The notes under the pieces are model-generated. The model was not told the origin of the DNA. It saw only the letters and a list, made by a program, of their open reading frames with translations, and ran no database searches. A program made the translations under genes and the position numbers. Positions 17,226 through 25,335 of a stretch of DNA of 64,000 nucleotides are shown in pieces; position 1 is the first letter of the stretch; each line of letters starts with the position of its first letter. The stretch lies in assembly GCA_964619585.1 (NCBI GenBank), contig CAZUCO010000004.1, positions 29,095-93,094 on the forward strand. The letters are read 5' to 3'. The DNA is from JASLCR01 sp964619585 (lineage in GTDB: Bacteria; Patescibacteriota; Saccharimonadia; Saccharimonadales; Saccharimonadaceae).

Positions 17226-17779
17226 GATGCGCCTGAAGCGTCGACTAACTCAGCGAGCTTTTTTGCTGTCGTAATATTTCTAATAGTCATCTCACGATAT
17301 AGTGGTGTACCTATTACCTTTAAAAGACTGTATTTTGATTGGTTGCGTCTTGTGATGTTGGCAAGGACAGCACCTTCAACATAGATCATCGTTTCGACCT
17401 CGGGCCTATACCCCATTTTGTCTAAAATATCTGGCGCATCTACATTCTCAAAGAGATAGAGAACATCAGACTTTTGTCCAGACTTATCAGGTTTTGGTGC
17501 ATCGTTTGTCCAGTCATCGGGAATCATCGATGCAATTTTTTGTATCTTTTTACCCGATAGCACAAGTGTTGGAATAGGGAATCCGAAGTGTGCTTCAAGC
17601 GCCTGCTGCACAACACTTGCATCTGGCTCATCATCGCTTGAAAACACTGCATTACCAGAGTTTATATATACAGTCACATCACGAAAGCCTAGCCCCTCAA
17701 GTACCGTCTTCAGTTCGGCTTTCGGAACTCGATGATTCCCTCCGACATTAACCCCGCGAAGTAGTATGACGTACCTCAT
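17222..17779 (-). CDS. DUF1697 family protein
   Basis: 185 residues. The N-terminus MRYVILLRGVNVGGNHRVPKAEL and the following VTVYINSGNAVFSS are the diagnostic start of DUF1697, a widespread cytoplasmic family without known function. It overlaps the stop of the upstream DUF1905 gene by one base and is probably cotranscribed with it. The length is normal. Confidence 0.9.
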   Translation of the reverse strand: MRYVILLRGVNVGGNHRVPKAELKTVLEGLGFRDVTVYINSGNAVFSSDDEPDASVVQQALEAHFGFPIPTLVLSGKKIQKIASMIPDDWTNDAPKPDKSGQKSDVLYLFENVDAPDILDKMGYRPEVETMIYVEGAVLANITRRNQSKYSLLKVIGTPLYREMTIRNITTAKKLAELVDASGAS

Positions 17780-18075
17780 TACTTGTCTAGCCTATCAAAA
17801 TCAGGTCTAATACTCACCGAGATCGCGTCACCATCAGCCACATTCTCTGCTTTACGTATCTTTGCGCTCACCGCAAAAAACCATCGCTGCTCACCCATAC
17901 TCATAATTGTTGTAGGGTAGATGGTTTTGCCTATCGTCACCAGTACCGGCACGTTACCATTTTTGCCGGCATCGTTTCGTAACTGTTGAGTAATATCAGC
18001 GGGGAGCAGTACAATATGCCAGCCACCTTCACCCATCACCTTTTTAACCTTGCCAGAAAACTGCAAATCGCCCAT
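17779..18075 (-). CDS. DUF1905 family protein
   Basis: 98 residues with the DUF1905 pattern FSGKVKKVMGEGGWHIVLLP, then VTIGKTIYPTTIMSMGEQRWFFAV. This small beta-barrel family is often fused to or found beside YdeI-type (bacteriocin-protection) proteins, and a YdeI-like gene lies divergently at 18157. The function is unknown. The ATG is preceded by GAAAGGAATTAT, a usable ribosome-binding site. Confidence 0.88.
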   Translation of the reverse strand: MGDLQFSGKVKKVMGEGGWHIVLLPADITQQLRNDAGKNGNVPVLVTIGKTIYPTTIMSMGEQRWFFAVSAKIRKAENVADGDAISVSIRPDFDRLDK

Positions 18076-18156
18076 ATAATTCCTTTCAGTATATACTCAG
18101 CATGTTTGTTCGTATGCAATTATTATACCCTCTCGATGTTGTAGTAAAATAAATGT

Positions 18157-18462
18157 ATGTCTACAAAAACTCTTTCCGTCGGTACGATTCATGACAAAAT
18201 GCCCGCAGATCTTGGCAAAGCACTACTTGCCGACAAAGAAGCAGTCGATGCCTGGGAGAATATCACACCACTCGCACGCAACGAATGGATTTGCTGGGTC
18301 GAAAATGCCAAGCTGATCGAGACGCGAAAACGACGAATCGAACGCACCCACACCGAACTAGCCGAAGGTGTACGACGGCCCTGCTGCTGGATCGGCTGCA
18401 TTCATCGTACTGATAAGGCTATCAGTCCGTCAGTCAAATGGGCACTGAGCAAAAAGAAATAA
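18157..18462 (+). CDS. YdeI/OmpD-associated family protein, short form
   Basis: 101 residues containing LLADKEAVDAWENITPLARNEWICWVENAKLIETRKRRIERT, the core of the YdeI (bacteriocin-protection/OmpD-associated) C-terminal domain. The cytoplasmic function is not established. TAAAAT (18145-18150) lies 6 bases before the ATG, consistent with leaderless initiation. It is divergent from DUF1905, its usual partner domain. Confidence 0.85.
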   Translation: MSTKTLSVGTIHDKMPADLGKALLADKEAVDAWENITPLARNEWICWVENAKLIETRKRRIERTHTELAEGVRRPCCWIGCIHRTDKAISPSVKWALSKKK

Positions 18463-18469
18463 TCGCAAT

Positions 18470-18931
18470 TTAGTATTCTGCAATCACGATCTTGTGCTGC
18501 GCCATCATCGTTTTGAAAGCACCAGGCTTCTTCATCAACTCTTCCATGTTTTCGGGCACAATCTGCCAACTTAGACCATATTGATCCTTGCACCAGCCAC
18601 ATTGCTCTGACTCTGGAACCTTTGACAGCTTTTCCCAATAGTAGTCAATTTCTTCCTGGTCTTTGCATGGTACAGAAAAAGAAACTGATTCATTAAACTT
18701 GAATTCAGGTCCCGCATTGATTGCGACAAATCGTGTTCCCATTAGCTCAAATTCAACCGTCAAGACTTTACCGGCTAACTCTTGCTGAAACTCAGCAAGA
18801 CCCTCGTCCGCAGTATTGGGGTAATATTCCGTGCTCAGTATCTTACCATCCGGGAAGACCGAAACATAGTAATCAGCTGCCTCTTTTGCATTGCCATCAA
18901 ACCACAAATTTGGAACTATTCTTTGACTCAT
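18470..18931 (-). CDS. PhnB-like VOC family protein
   Basis: 153 residues of the PhnB/3-demethylubiquinone-methyltransferase-like VOC branch: IVPNLWFDGNAKEAADYYVSVFP at the start, EFKFNESVSFSVPCKDQEEIDYYW and CGWCKDQYGLSWQIVP. These are paired beta-alpha-beta-beta-beta folds of unknown substrate. It is the last gene of a run of small genes (DUF1801, VOC, VOC, PhnB-like); its Shine-Dalgarno GGAG is 9 bases before the ATG. Confidence 0.9.
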   Translation of the reverse strand: MSQRIVPNLWFDGNAKEAADYYVSVFPDGKILSTEYYPNTADEGLAEFQQELAGKVLTVEFELMGTRFVAINAGPEFKFNESVSFSVPCKDQEEIDYYWEKLSKVPESEQCGWCKDQYGLSWQIVPENMEELMKKPGAFKTMMAQHKIVIAEY

Positions 18932-18936
18932 AATCT

Positions 18937-19317
18937 TTACTCCTCTATAAGCGCTAAAATGTTGTTACTTGGATCCTTAAACCACGCAATGTTTGGTCCC
19001 ATACCGGCGTCTTTGCCACGAAGCACACCATGCTCATCCTGCTCGGCCGGCAAGTTGTCATAGCGCTCAAAAACGACACTTTTCTGTATCAGATTATCAA
19101 TCGCTGAGTTGATATCATCTACGACAAAATTCAACACTGTGAAACTGGCAGGCTGGTGATCCTCTTTCGGATAAATGAAAACCTGCTGGCCGTTCACGTT
19201 AAAGCCTATGCCGCCCATTTCATCACTCAATTCTAGACCAAGCACCTGACCATAGAATTGCCTGCATGCATCGATATTGTCGCTCGAGTAGCCACTAAAT
19301 GCACCCTTAATATTCAT
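18937..19317 (-). CDS. VOC family protein (glyoxalase/bleomycin-resistance fold)
   Basis: 126 residues. GYSSDNIDACRQFYGQVLGLELSDE at the N-terminus and DKDAGMGPNIAWFKDPSNNILALIE at the C-terminus are the two halves of the VOC fold. Metal ligands and substrate cannot be decided by eye. A strong AGGAGG site precedes the ATG, so translation within an operon is expected. Confidence 0.9.
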   Translation of the reverse strand: MNIKGAFSGYSSDNIDACRQFYGQVLGLELSDEMGGIGFNVNGQQVFIYPKEDHQPASFTVLNFVVDDINSAIDNLIQKSVVFERYDNLPAEQDEHGVLRGKDAGMGPNIAWFKDPSNNILALIEE

Positions 19318-19341
19318 ACCGCTTCCTCCTAGTCTTGGTTA

Positions 19342-19716
19342 TTACGCCTCTTTTGGTACTACAAGCTGCTGCATCGCCCACTTGTTGCCGTCCGGGTCGG
19401 TAAAACGTGTGAAAATTCCCCAAGGCATGTTTTCGATCTCTGTTGCTTCAACGCCGTTTTCGATCAAATACACATACGTAGCTTCAGTATCTTCCACTAC
19501 ACATTGAATTTCCTGTGTCCCTGGCTGCATCTCTGTGATGCCTTCGCCAATAACGATTGAACACGCAGAACCAGGCGGCGTTAATTGCACGAAGCGTAAA
19601 CCTGGCTGTACTTTGTGATCATGATCGAGATTAAATCCAGCTTTCTGCGTGTAAAACTCAATCGCTCGATCGGTATCGCTCACCGGGACTGGTACTAATT
19701 CGATTCTCATTTCCAT
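19342..19716 (-). CDS. VOC family protein
   Basis: 124 residues with VPVSDTDRAIEFYTQKAGFNLDHD and GIFTRFTDPDGNKWAMQQL, typical of the glyoxalase-superfamily branch often annotated as bleomycin-resistance-like. The ATG is preceded by GGGGGAAG. It sits between the DUF1801 gene and another VOC gene. Confidence 0.9.
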   Translation of the reverse strand: MEMRIELVPVPVSDTDRAIEFYTQKAGFNLDHDHKVQPGLRFVQLTPPGSACSIVIGEGITEMQPGTQEIQCVVEDTEATYVYLIENGVEATEIENMPWGIFTRFTDPDGNKWAMQQLVVPKEA

Positions 19717-19738
19717 CTTGCTTCCCCCTTATCTTTTC

Positions 19739-20089
19739 CTATACTGGACTGATCTGAGCCTTACGATATTCAACAACACGCTTCACTAACTCCACCGGCA
19801 GTGGTTTATCGAGAGGGAACTGGACTGACCCTTTGCCTTGCTTATACTCGGCAAACTCTTTAGCAAAGGCTTCGTGCCCGTTAGGGGTAGCGTAAAATCC
19901 AACGTGCTGTTTGAACCCACCGAAGTAGACAAGTGGCTTGCCATTCAACTTATACCCTACAAGTCCGTAACTAATAGATTCAGTCGCTTCTGGTACCTCA
20001 GCACGTATAAGCTTTTGCATCAGCCTCAGGCGCTCGCGCACAACTCCATCAAACTGATCGATATAGTCGTCAACATCACTTATCGTCAT
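19739..20089 (-). CDS. DUF1801 (YdhG-like) family protein
   Basis: 116 residues with VDDYIDQFDGVVRERLRLMQKLIRAEVPEATESISYGLVGYKLNGKPLVYFGGFKQHVGFY-type content (segments SYGLVGYKLNGKPLVYF and KQHVGFYATP), the DUF1801 signature. The function is unknown; the family often accompanies AHSA1 and ArsR genes. It has its own TATACT box 6 bases before the ATG, so a leaderless transcript probably starts here and covers the three downstream VOC genes. Confidence 0.9.
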   Translation of the reverse strand: MTISDVDDYIDQFDGVVRERLRLMQKLIRAEVPEATESISYGLVGYKLNGKPLVYFGGFKQHVGFYATPNGHEAFAKEFAEYKQGKGSVQFPLDKPLPVELVKRVVEYRKAQISPV

Positions 20090-20107
20090 GTCTTTAGTAT
20101 ACGCCCT

Positions 20108-20611
20108 TTACGCAACCAACACATCCAAGCGGTTGAGCTGACTCGTAAAGCCTTCAACCATACCCATCTTTAGAAGCTCTTCAATTTGCTCGGCACTATC
20201 AGCAACACTTCGACTGACGATCTTTGTGTTGCCATTCTGTTCGATAAACTCGTTTGTGACGGTCATCGCAGGTAGCTCTTCGTTAATAGATCCGTTTTCA
20301 TCGGAGAAATAGTCCTTATAGCTAAAGCTATTGCCGTTATCAACATCCTCGATCTCCATCAACCCCCATGATGTTTGGCCGAACCACTCACCCTGGTTTT
20401 CATCAACACATTTCATAGCATAGTGCACGCGACCACCTGAGCGAAAATCAAACTCTTTTGTTGTGGTTTCCCATCCCTCTGGGCCCCACCATTTTTCAAA
20501 CCAGTCCTTATCTGCATAAGCCTTCCAGACTTTGTCTTTTGGTCCATTCGCCACAAATTCAATTGTCAGCGTCTTTGCATCGAGATCTTTACTTACACTT
20601 ACTTCAGCCAT
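20108..20611 (-). CDS. AHSA1/SRPBCC domain protein
   Basis: 167 residues with the START-like pattern LTIEFVANGPKDKVWKAYADKDWFEKWWGPEGWETTTKEFDFRSGGRVHY in its first half (key segments DKDWFEKWWGP and FDFRSGGRVHY). Proteins of this type bind small hydrophobic ligands and are very often paired with an ArsR regulator, as here, 2 bases downstream of the regulator's stop. The ATG follows GGAGTAACT. Confidence 0.92.
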   Translation of the reverse strand: MAEVSVSKDLDAKTLTIEFVANGPKDKVWKAYADKDWFEKWWGPEGWETTTKEFDFRSGGRVHYAMKCVDENQGEWFGQTSWGLMEIEDVDNGNSFSYKDYFSDENGSINEELPAMTVTNEFIEQNGNTKIVSRSVADSAEQIEELLKMGMVEGFTSQLNRLDVLVA

Positions 20612-20613
20612 AG

Positions 20614-20940
20614 TTACTCCATTTCATTTACGATAGTATTCAGTTTGTCATAGCGGCCTTGCCACATTTGACGGTACTGCTCAAGATATTCATCGGCGCT
20701 TTTTAGAGCACCGGGTGCCAGCGACACCATGTGTTTTTTGCCCTCCTTTCGCTTATTAATCAACCGTGCCTTTTCAAGCACCTTCAGGTGTTTCGATATA
20801 CCAGCGAAGCTGATGTCATGGCGGGCGACTAACTCACCAACGGAGTATTCTCGACGGGCAACCTGTGACAGAATATCTCGCCTGATTGGATCACTCAGTG
20901 AGGTAAAGATATTATCGAGTTGCAACGTATATTCAACCAT
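20614..20940 (-). CDS. ArsR-family transcriptional regulator
   Basis: 108 residues. A winged helix-turn-helix (about 10-85: LSDPIRRDILSQVARREYSVGELVARH, then GISKHLKVLEKARLINKRKEGKKH) without obvious metal-binding cysteines, of the type that controls AHSA1 genes. It probably autoregulates: a perfect 12-base palindrome AACCATATGGTT (20935-20946) covers its start codon just downstream of the -10 box. Confidence 0.92.
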   Translation of the reverse strand: MVEYTLQLDNIFTSLSDPIRRDILSQVARREYSVGELVARHDISFAGISKHLKVLEKARLINKRKEGKKHMVSLAPGALKSADEYLEQYRQMWQGRYDKLNTIVNEME

Positions 20941-20977
20941 ATGGTTAAATGATAATCTAAAATAAACTTAATGTCAA
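20935..20977 (-). promoter_or_regulatory. Promoter and putative ArsR operator
   Basis: On the minus strand: TTGACA (20972-20977), a 17-base spacer and TATCAT (20949-20954), then the palindrome AACCATATGGTT (20935-20946) that includes the start ATG of the ArsR gene 8 bases after the -10 box. Repressor binding here would block transcription initiation directly. Confidence 0.65.
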
Positions 20978-21057
20978 CAAATAGTGTGATTCTCACACGA
21001 TCGTATTGTTGTATTTATATCATCAAAAAGACGAGGCAGGGGAGCAATGATTAGCTA

Positions 21058-21972
21058 CTACACCTCTACGGCCATTTTTGCTTCGTGCTTTTCTTTGCAT
21101 TCTTTTGTATGAAAGAGCAGGTCGGGATTTTCTTTGCAATTTTCACATATAAGTACAAGATCATTACACTCCATATGTGCACAGTTCTCGAAATTGCTTG
21201 TCTTGCCCTCGCAGTGGGTACATTCGCCAATTGTCTTTGCATGATCAGAAAAATCTACCGTCATACGGTCGTCAAAGACTCGGAGGCTACCCTCCCATAG
21301 TCCGTCATCGCCGTACGCTTCACCGTACTTCACAATACCGCCGTCAATTTGGTAGACATCTTTGAAGCCACGTTTTTTCATCATGGCAGAGATAACTTCG
21401 CAGCGTATACCGCCAGTGCAATAGGTAACGATTTTCTTGTCTTTGATATCGTCGTATTTATCACTTTCAAGTTCCGCTATAAAATCACGTGATGTATTCG
21501 TGTTTGGCACCACCGCATTTTTGAATTTGCCGATCTTTGCCTCGTGCTCATTGCGGCCGTCAAAGAATACTACATCATCACCATATTTCTCAACCAGTTC
21601 ATGTACCTGCTTTGGCTTGATATGTTTGCCGCCGCCAATCACACCGTTTTCATCAACATCAAATTCATTGTCAGAATTCTTAAAGCCCACCAACTCACGG
21701 CGATGCTTTACACTCATGCGTGGGAAATCTTCTCTGCTACCATCGCTCCATTTAAAAACAATATTTTTAAAGCCTTCAAACTTTTTGGTTTCTTTAATGT
21801 ATTTTTTAAGATCATCCACCTCACCACCAACCGTACCGTTCAGACCATGCTGACTGACAAGAATTCGACCATTCAGATTTAGGCTGTCGCAAAGTGTTTT
21901 TTGCCACAACTTCACAGCCTCCGGGTCTTTCACCGGCGTGAATTTATAGTAGAGCAGAATCTTTTGCATCAA
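21058..21972 (-). CDS. trhO: tRNA uridine(34) hydroxylase, rhodanese family (TrhO/YceA)
   Basis: 304 residues. The N-terminal ferredoxin-like domain (about 1-95: LLYYKFTPVKDPEAVKLWQ, VSQHGLNGTVGGEVD) is followed by a rhodanese domain with the catalytic cysteine in TYCTGGIRCEV (about 183-193), then a Cys-rich zinc-binding tail (CTHCEGKTSNFENCAHMEC, CENCK). This layout matches TrhO, which makes 5-hydroxyuridine at the tRNA wobble position with O2. TATAAT lies 8 bases before the ATG. Confidence 0.93.
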   Translation of the reverse strand: MMQKILLYYKFTPVKDPEAVKLWQKTLCDSLNLNGRILVSQHGLNGTVGGEVDDLKKYIKETKKFEGFKNIVFKWSDGSREDFPRMSVKHRRELVGFKNSDNEFDVDENGVIGGGKHIKPKQVHELVEKYGDDVVFFDGRNEHEAKIGKFKNAVVPNTNTSRDFIAELESDKYDDIKDKKIVTYCTGGIRCEVISAMMKKRGFKDVYQIDGGIVKYGEAYGDDGLWEGSLRVFDDRMTVDFSDHAKTIGECTHCEGKTSNFENCAHMECNDLVLICENCKENPDLLFHTKECKEKHEAKMAVEV

Positions 21973-21995
21973 GCAATATTATAGCACATTTACCC

Positions 21996-22247
21996 CTATA
22001 GATTGAAGATGATAGCCAGCTCTTGCTCCGTATAGCCAAGAACACTTGCGAGTTTATCCAGCTGCTGGAATTTACAGTATTTTATTGGCTGACCATTGGC
22101 TGAGTATATGCGGTAGTAGTGGTCAAAACGTCGTATCTCGCCCTTAAAATTCTTTGCGGTCGTTGGTTCGTCGATACGCCTGATCACCCATCCAGGCGGC
22201 TCTGTATCAAGAATTCGTTTGATTTTTGCATAATGATTAAACGCCAT
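21996..22247 (-). CDS. Small conserved hypothetical protein
   Basis: 83 residues, soluble, with a basic first half (YAKIKRILDTEPPGWVIRRIDEPTTAKNF) and a C-terminal segment YCKFQQLDKLASVLGYTEQEL that could be a short helical domain. No family is recognised. It looks real because TATACT is exactly 6 bases before the ATG and the gene fits neatly between trhO and the divergent methylase gene. Confidence 0.7.
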   Translation of the reverse strand: MAFNHYAKIKRILDTEPPGWVIRRIDEPTTAKNFKGEIRRFDHYYRIYSANGQPIKYCKFQQLDKLASVLGYTEQELAIIFNL

Positions 22248-22276
22248 AGCTCTAGTATACGAGGTACAATGAGACT

Positions 22277-22996
22277 ATGCCTCGACATCATGAATATTCT
22301 CAACATTTTTTACGTAGCCCACGACTTGTGGCTGAGCTAGTTGGTCATTCCAATATACGCAAAAATGACACCGTGTATGATCTCGGTGCTGGGAGTGGCA
22401 TTATATCAAGCGTACTTACAAGACGATGCAAAAATGTTGTTGCAGTGGAAATTGAGCCAGCAGCCTTGAGTAAACTAGAGGCAAATCTTGGCGCGTCAGC
22501 AAACGTTACTATACTCAGAGAAGACATCCTGAAACTAACTCCACCTGAAGAGCCCTACAAAATCTTCTCTAATATTCCGTTTAGTCTGAGTGCAGACATC
22601 GTGCGTAAATTCGTTTTTGCAGATCAACCACCAAAGAGTATGTATTTCATCGCTCAGAAGCAATTTGCCCGCAAGCTCGTACCTGGTGATGATCACTTCA
22701 CCTCGCAGCTTGGTGCAGAAATTGGTCCACTTTTTACTGTGCGTATCCGAAAACCACTCAGAAAGACAGATTTCACCCCACCCCCAGCTGTTGACACCGT
22801 TCTTCTTGAGCTGAAGCAGCGCGAGACCTCTCTCATTAAGGTCAGCCTGGTTGCATCATATCGTGATTTCATCCGTCGTTGTTTTAGCGACCAGAAATAC
22901 TTTACTCAGCTGCAAAAACCTTTTTCTGCCGAACTACGACCCTCACAGCTGACACTCGAACAATGGATACAGCTCTATGCTACGATAAAAGCATGA
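22277..22996 (+). CDS. Erm-like rRNA adenine N6-methyltransferase
   Basis: 239 residues. It begins with SQHFLRSPRLVAELV, the SAM motif is VYDLGAGSGIISSVL (about 33-47), then AVEIEP, and the catalytic motif IV is SNIPFSLSADIVRKF (about 95-109). NIPFS rather than the NLPY/NVPY of KsgA, together with the short C-terminus, places it nearer the Erm 23S rRNA A2058 methylases. A canonical KsgA is at 49463, so this is a second paralogue and could give macrolide-type resistance (inference). TACAAT is 6 bases before the ATG. It overlaps the next gene as ATGA. Confidence 0.82.
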   Translation: MPRHHEYSQHFLRSPRLVAELVGHSNIRKNDTVYDLGAGSGIISSVLTRRCKNVVAVEIEPAALSKLEANLGASANVTILREDILKLTPPEEPYKIFSNIPFSLSADIVRKFVFADQPPKSMYFIAQKQFARKLVPGDDHFTSQLGAEIGPLFTVRIRKPLRKTDFTPPPAVDTVLLELKQRETSLIKVSLVASYRDFIRRCFSDQKYFTQLQKPFSAELRPSQLTLEQWIQLYATIKA

Positions 22997-23445
22997 GCAA
23001 CTTCCAAACTTTTGATCACTGGTTTATAGGCTTCGCCAAACGATACTCTAGGTGGATCGCTCGCGTTGCACTATTTGTTATCTTCTTTTACTTCGGATTC
23101 CTCAAACTTGTTGGCGCAAGCCCCGCTAGTGAGCTTGCACTTGGATTCGCTACTCAGATGGGCATGGGTGCGTATGCCCATGAGCTATTCATCGCGCTTG
23201 CCTTTGCTGAATGTGTTATCGGTCTGATGATCATGATCCCAAAACTGACTCGTCCAGCTATATTACTGATGCTACTTCATATGGTATTGGTATCCGCACC
23301 TCTCCTGCTCTACCCTGAGGCTGTTTGGTCAGCGCCATTCGTTCCAAATCTCGAAGGCCAGTATATTATCAAAAATGCAGCGCTTGTTGCCCTAGCACTC
23401 GGACTAGTTGCCGCCACAAAACCAATCAGCTCACGCAAACATTGA
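22993..23445 (+). CDS. DoxX/YkgB-like small membrane protein
   Basis: 150 residues from the ATG at 22993, which overlaps the methylase stop; the longer in-frame start at 22963 lies inside that gene. There are four hydrophobic helices, with RVALFVIFFYFGFLKLVGASPAS near the first, as in DoxX/DUF417-type membrane proteins. The function is unknown. It is translationally coupled to the methylase gene. Confidence 0.72.
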   Translation: MSNFQTFDHWFIGFAKRYSRWIARVALFVIFFYFGFLKLVGASPASELALGFATQMGMGAYAHELFIALAFAECVIGLMIMIPKLTRPAILLMLLHMVLVSAPLLLYPEAVWSAPFVPNLEGQYIIKNAALVALALGLVAATKPISSRKH

Positions 23446-23571
23446 CGGCGATATAGACAATCGATACACTAGTATTACTATGATTCATACTCTGAATCCT
23501 CTACTCGTGCATGTTTGGACGGACCAAACCACTGACGAATAATTATAGAAATTCTTATCGAGGGAGACAAT

Positions 23572-25320
23572 TTGAACATCAACAAAGAGACATTGAAGCT
23601 CTACTGGCAACAAGTGCGTCGTCACCGGGTCAGTTTTGTCATTATGCTGGTAGCTATTCCGGTCGGTGCAACGTTAATCGATAGCATACTGCCGTATCTT
23701 CTCAGTGAAGCAATTGGTTCGATTAGTAACAACGGTAGTGCCCAGCTCTATACCCTCCTAGCACTTGCAGCCATGATTGGTGTCGTCGGAGCATGCTTAA
23801 ACTTTATTGGATTCCGGGCTATGGCGTATCACGAGGCGCATATTCTTGCTAATCTCCGTGAATCTACATTTGTTAGCCTGATGCGGAAGGATCATCAATT
23901 CTTTACTAACCAGAAGATCGGGGCAATGACCAGCCGGTACATTGACTTTGTACGGAATCACATCACCCTCCAAGACCTATTTATTATTCGCACCCTCGGT
24001 TTTATTATGACCGTCGGAAGCGGACTTGTTATTTTGTTTGCACATTCATGGATTGTCGCAATGATTGTCATAGCAATGATTGTCCTCCTCGTTATCGAAA
24101 TCCGCTGGGGAACAAAAAAGCGTGCTCCATGGAGACATGAGCGCAGAACTTTGGTATCCGAGATTCACGGTACTGTTGCAGATGCGCTCACAAACAATCT
24201 GACGGTGCGCACATTTGCGGGCGAAACACGCGAGATCAAGCACCTACAGACAATGACTAAGCGTTTCACCAAGCTCTACAAAAAAGATATTGGTTTTCTT
24301 GTCGCTGAAGGTTCTTCTCGTGTTGCCATCATGGTGATCATACAGGTTGTTGCAATCGTTATCTCAGCAACTATGGTTGCAAATGGTTCTATGAGTATCG
24401 CAGCAGCTATTTTCGTACTCGCTTACATGCAACGTATCGGATCACAGCTTTTTGTACTCGGTGATATTATCAATGGCTACGACCAAGCCTTTTTGGATGC
24501 GCAACCGATGACTGAAATGCTTTTGACAGACAATATAGTCAATGATGACAAGCAGGCGCACCGTCTTACGATATCATCACCATCGATTGACTTCTCTGAA
24601 GTATCATACCGCTACCCAGATGGTGTTGTTGATGTACTTGATACCATCTCCCTCCGTATTCCGGCTGGGCAAAAAGTTGGTATGGTTGGACACTCGGGTG
24701 CAGGCAAGTCAACCATCGTGCAGTTGCTACTTCGTTTTAGTGATGTGACAAAAGGTTTGATTAAGATTGATGGCCACGATATTCGCACTATCACCCAGGA
24801 GAGTCTTCGCGAAAATATCAGCTATGTGCCACAAGAACCCCTCATGTTCCATCGTTCCCTGCGTGAAAACATTGCCTACGGCAAGGCGGATGCAACCGAC
24901 AAAGAGATTATCGCAGCAGCCAAAAAAGCTCATGCACTGGAGTTTATCAACAAACTGCCACAAGGACTCGACACGACCGTTGGTGAGCGAGGCATCAAAC
25001 TAAGTGGTGGCCAACGACAACGAATCGCCATCGCCCGGGCGATCCTAAAGGATGCGCCGATACTTGTACTCGACGAGGCAACCGCGGCCCTTGACTCGGA
25101 GAGTGAAAAACTTATCCAGGCTAGCCTTGATGAACTTATGAAGGGCCGCACCTCTATCGTAGTCGCCCACCGCCTTTCGACCATCGCTAAGCTTGATCGA
25201 ATCATTGTGCTTGGTGAAGGAAAGATCATTGAAGATGGCACACATAAAGAACTCCTAGAAAAAGGTGGTACATACGCGTCACTTTGGAATCACCAGTCTG
25301 GTGGATTTATCGAGGAATAA
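23572..25320 (+). CDS. ABC exporter, fused permease and ATPase (MsbA/MdlB type)
   Basis: 582 residues. A six-helix exporter domain (about 1-320) is followed by an ATPase with Walker A GHSGAGKST (about 376-384), Q-loop YVPQEPLMFH, signature LSGGQRQRIAIARA, Walker B ILVLDEATAALDSE and the H-loop VAHRLS. It would work as a homodimer or with a partner exporting a lipid, drug or peptide; the substrate is unknown. The start is TTG at 23572 with AGGGAG just upstream. A single gene with no neighbour of the same kind. Confidence 0.94.
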   Translation: MNINKETLKLYWQQVRRHRVSFVIMLVAIPVGATLIDSILPYLLSEAIGSISNNGSAQLYTLLALAAMIGVVGACLNFIGFRAMAYHEAHILANLRESTFVSLMRKDHQFFTNQKIGAMTSRYIDFVRNHITLQDLFIIRTLGFIMTVGSGLVILFAHSWIVAMIVIAMIVLLVIEIRWGTKKRAPWRHERRTLVSEIHGTVADALTNNLTVRTFAGETREIKHLQTMTKRFTKLYKKDIGFLVAEGSSRVAIMVIIQVVAIVISATMVANGSMSIAAAIFVLAYMQRIGSQLFVLGDIINGYDQAFLDAQPMTEMLLTDNIVNDDKQAHRLTISSPSIDFSEVSYRYPDGVVDVLDTISLRIPAGQKVGMVGHSGAGKSTIVQLLLRFSDVTKGLIKIDGHDIRTITQESLRENISYVPQEPLMFHRSLRENIAYGKADATDKEIIAAAKKAHALEFINKLPQGLDTTVGERGIKLSGGQRQRIAIARAILKDAPILVLDEATAALDSESEKLIQASLDELMKGRTSIVVAHRLSTIAKLDRIIVLGEGKIIEDGTHKELLEKGGTYASLWNHQSGGFIEE

Positions 25321-25335
25321 AAGATTTCTTTATTG

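Noticed and set aside
21047..21112. 21-codon plus-strand ORF with an AGGGGAG site, antisense to the end of trhO
   Set aside because: It is short, almost wholly antisense to coding sequence and has no clear promoter; most likely chance.
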